Positions 63,352 through 64,000 of a DNA stretch of 64,000 nt are shown here, piece after piece. The notes beneath the pieces were generated by a model. That model searched no databases and was not told the origin of the DNA. It saw only the letters and a list, made by a program, of their open reading frames with translations. Position 1 is the first letter of the stretch, and each line of letters opens with the position of its first letter. This stretch comes from an uncultured Desulfovibrio sp. (GTDB lineage: Bacteria > Desulfobacterota > Desulfovibrionia > Desulfovibrionales > Desulfovibrionaceae), in the NCBI RefSeq assembly GCF_910584445.1, contig NZ_CAJUBO010000002.1, forward strand, positions 145,296 to 209,295, written 5' to 3'. Made by a program: the position numbers and the translations under genes.

Positions 63352-64000
63352 CTATTCACAAAAAATTATTTCACCCGCCATCAACTCGGCCTGTTTCATC
63401 ACCGTTTCAGTTGCCAAAGCCTGCATGTCCGGTGGATAACCGTATTTCCGCAGAGTACGCCTGATGATGACCCGCAAATGTGCCTGTACGTCTTCCTTGA
63501 TGTTCCAGTCAAGCGAAGTATTGGCACGAACCTTTTCCGTCAGCACCACGGCAAGCTCGCGCAATTTGTCCTTGCCCATGAGTTCGCGGGCGGAGTCATT
63601 GTCGGCCACGGCCATATAAAAGGCATACTCGTATTCAGTCAGCCCCAGCTCTCCGGCTTCCTTGTCGGATTCGCGCACCTGTTTGCCGATATTGATGATT
63701 TCGTCAATGACCTCGGCAGCGGTGATGATCCTGTTGTGGTAGCGCTTGAGCGCCCCGTCCAACAATTCCAGGAGCTTCTTGCTTTGCAACAGGTTCTTGC
63801 GCGAACGCGCCCGCAATTCGTCATTGAGGAGCTTCTTGAGCACCTCCAGCGCGATGTTCCTGTGCGGCATGTTCTTCATTTCCAGCAGGAACTCGTCGGA
63901 AAGGATGGAAATATCGGGCTTCTTGATACCCGCCGCGTCAAAGACATCAATCACCTGGTCGGACACCAGCGCCTTGTCGATGACCTGCTTGATGGCGCTT
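63352..64000 (-). CDS. hsdR: Type I restriction endonuclease R subunit, C-terminal part
   Basis: The last about 215 residues of HsdR, continuing beyond the window: IKQVIDKALVSDQVIDVFDA, AAGIKKPDISILSDEFL and KLRELAVVLTEKV (C-terminal helical domain contacting the methylase). The frame is open across base 64000, so upstream helicase and nuclease domains lie outside. GC-rich compared with the neighbouring CBASS genes, so of different origin. A second defence gene beside CBASS. Confidence 0.92.
   Translation of the reverse strand, partial: SAIKQVIDKALVSDQVIDVFDAAGIKKPDISILSDEFLLEMKNMPHRNIALEVLKKLLNDELRARSRKNLLQSKKLLELLDGALKRYHNRIITAAEVIDEIINIGKQVRESDKEAGELGLTEYEYAFYMAVADNDSARELMGKDKLRELAVVLTEKVRANTSLDWNIKEDVQAHLRVIIRRTLRKYGYPPDMQALATETVMKQAELMAGEIIFCE

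Overview
The window is a GC-rich chromosomal segment of a sulfate-reducing bacterium of the Desulfovibrionaceae, most likely Desulfovibrio in the broad sense. The grounds are a tmRNA whose tag reads ANNDYDYAYAA, a Re-citrate synthase-like gene in place of a classical citrate synthase beside isocitrate dehydrogenase and an aconitase-family gene, and several small proteins of a kind I associate with this family. The genus is an inference from content; no 16S rRNA gene is present.

Layout. 1-3134: the 3' part of metG, a small conserved gene, uppP and tRNA-Met(CAT). 3135-7733: an accessory island between tRNA-Met and tRNA-Ser(GGA), built mostly of broken parts: an integrase N-terminal fragment, an IS200-type tnpA remnant with its terminal hairpin, a zinc-ribbon gene, a HicAB toxin-antitoxin pair, an AT-rich ParA-like ATPase, a few phage-type small genes, an IS3-type end, a DNA methyltransferase fragment and an integrase C-terminal fragment. 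7734-58395: core chromosome. It holds fabI and purC, hisD, grpE, argA-like and argF, an HD-domain gene, a four-gene run (metY, a FemAB/GNAT-TraB fusion, a second GNAT, a radical SAM/SPASM gene), a Re-citrate synthase/icd/lysE/aconitase block that would feed 2-oxoglutarate to glutamate, and an overlapping operon (methyltransferase, YcaO-TPR, folC, M18 aminopeptidase). It continues with prmA, tpx, a SWI/SNF helicase, a peptide-binding protein, a hydrolase with a convergent LysR gene, pyrG, tmRNA, recN, oppBC, a two-gene RdgC, a pseudouridine synthase, pgm, degP and an S1-domain gene.

58560-64000: a second, strongly AT-rich island. It carries a Vat/CatB-like hexapeptide acetyltransferase, a 44-aa DUF2158/YodC-like gene, two small secreted proteins, another integrase N-terminal fragment preceded by a tRNA 3'-end-like sequence, and a defence segment. 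That segment has a small membrane protein, a nucleotidyltransferase of the cGAS/DncV type overlapping a two-TM beta-barrel Cap15-like effector (a probable two-gene CBASS operon), and the C-terminal part of a type I restriction HsdR subunit running off the right edge.

The most notable items are the probable CBASS pair, the FemAB-TraB/radical SAM cluster, the YcaO-TPR operon, the Re-citrate synthase with a fused Cache-like domain, the split RdgC, the ParA with an altered signature lysine, and a family of hairpin-bearing repeats shared by several intergenic gaps.
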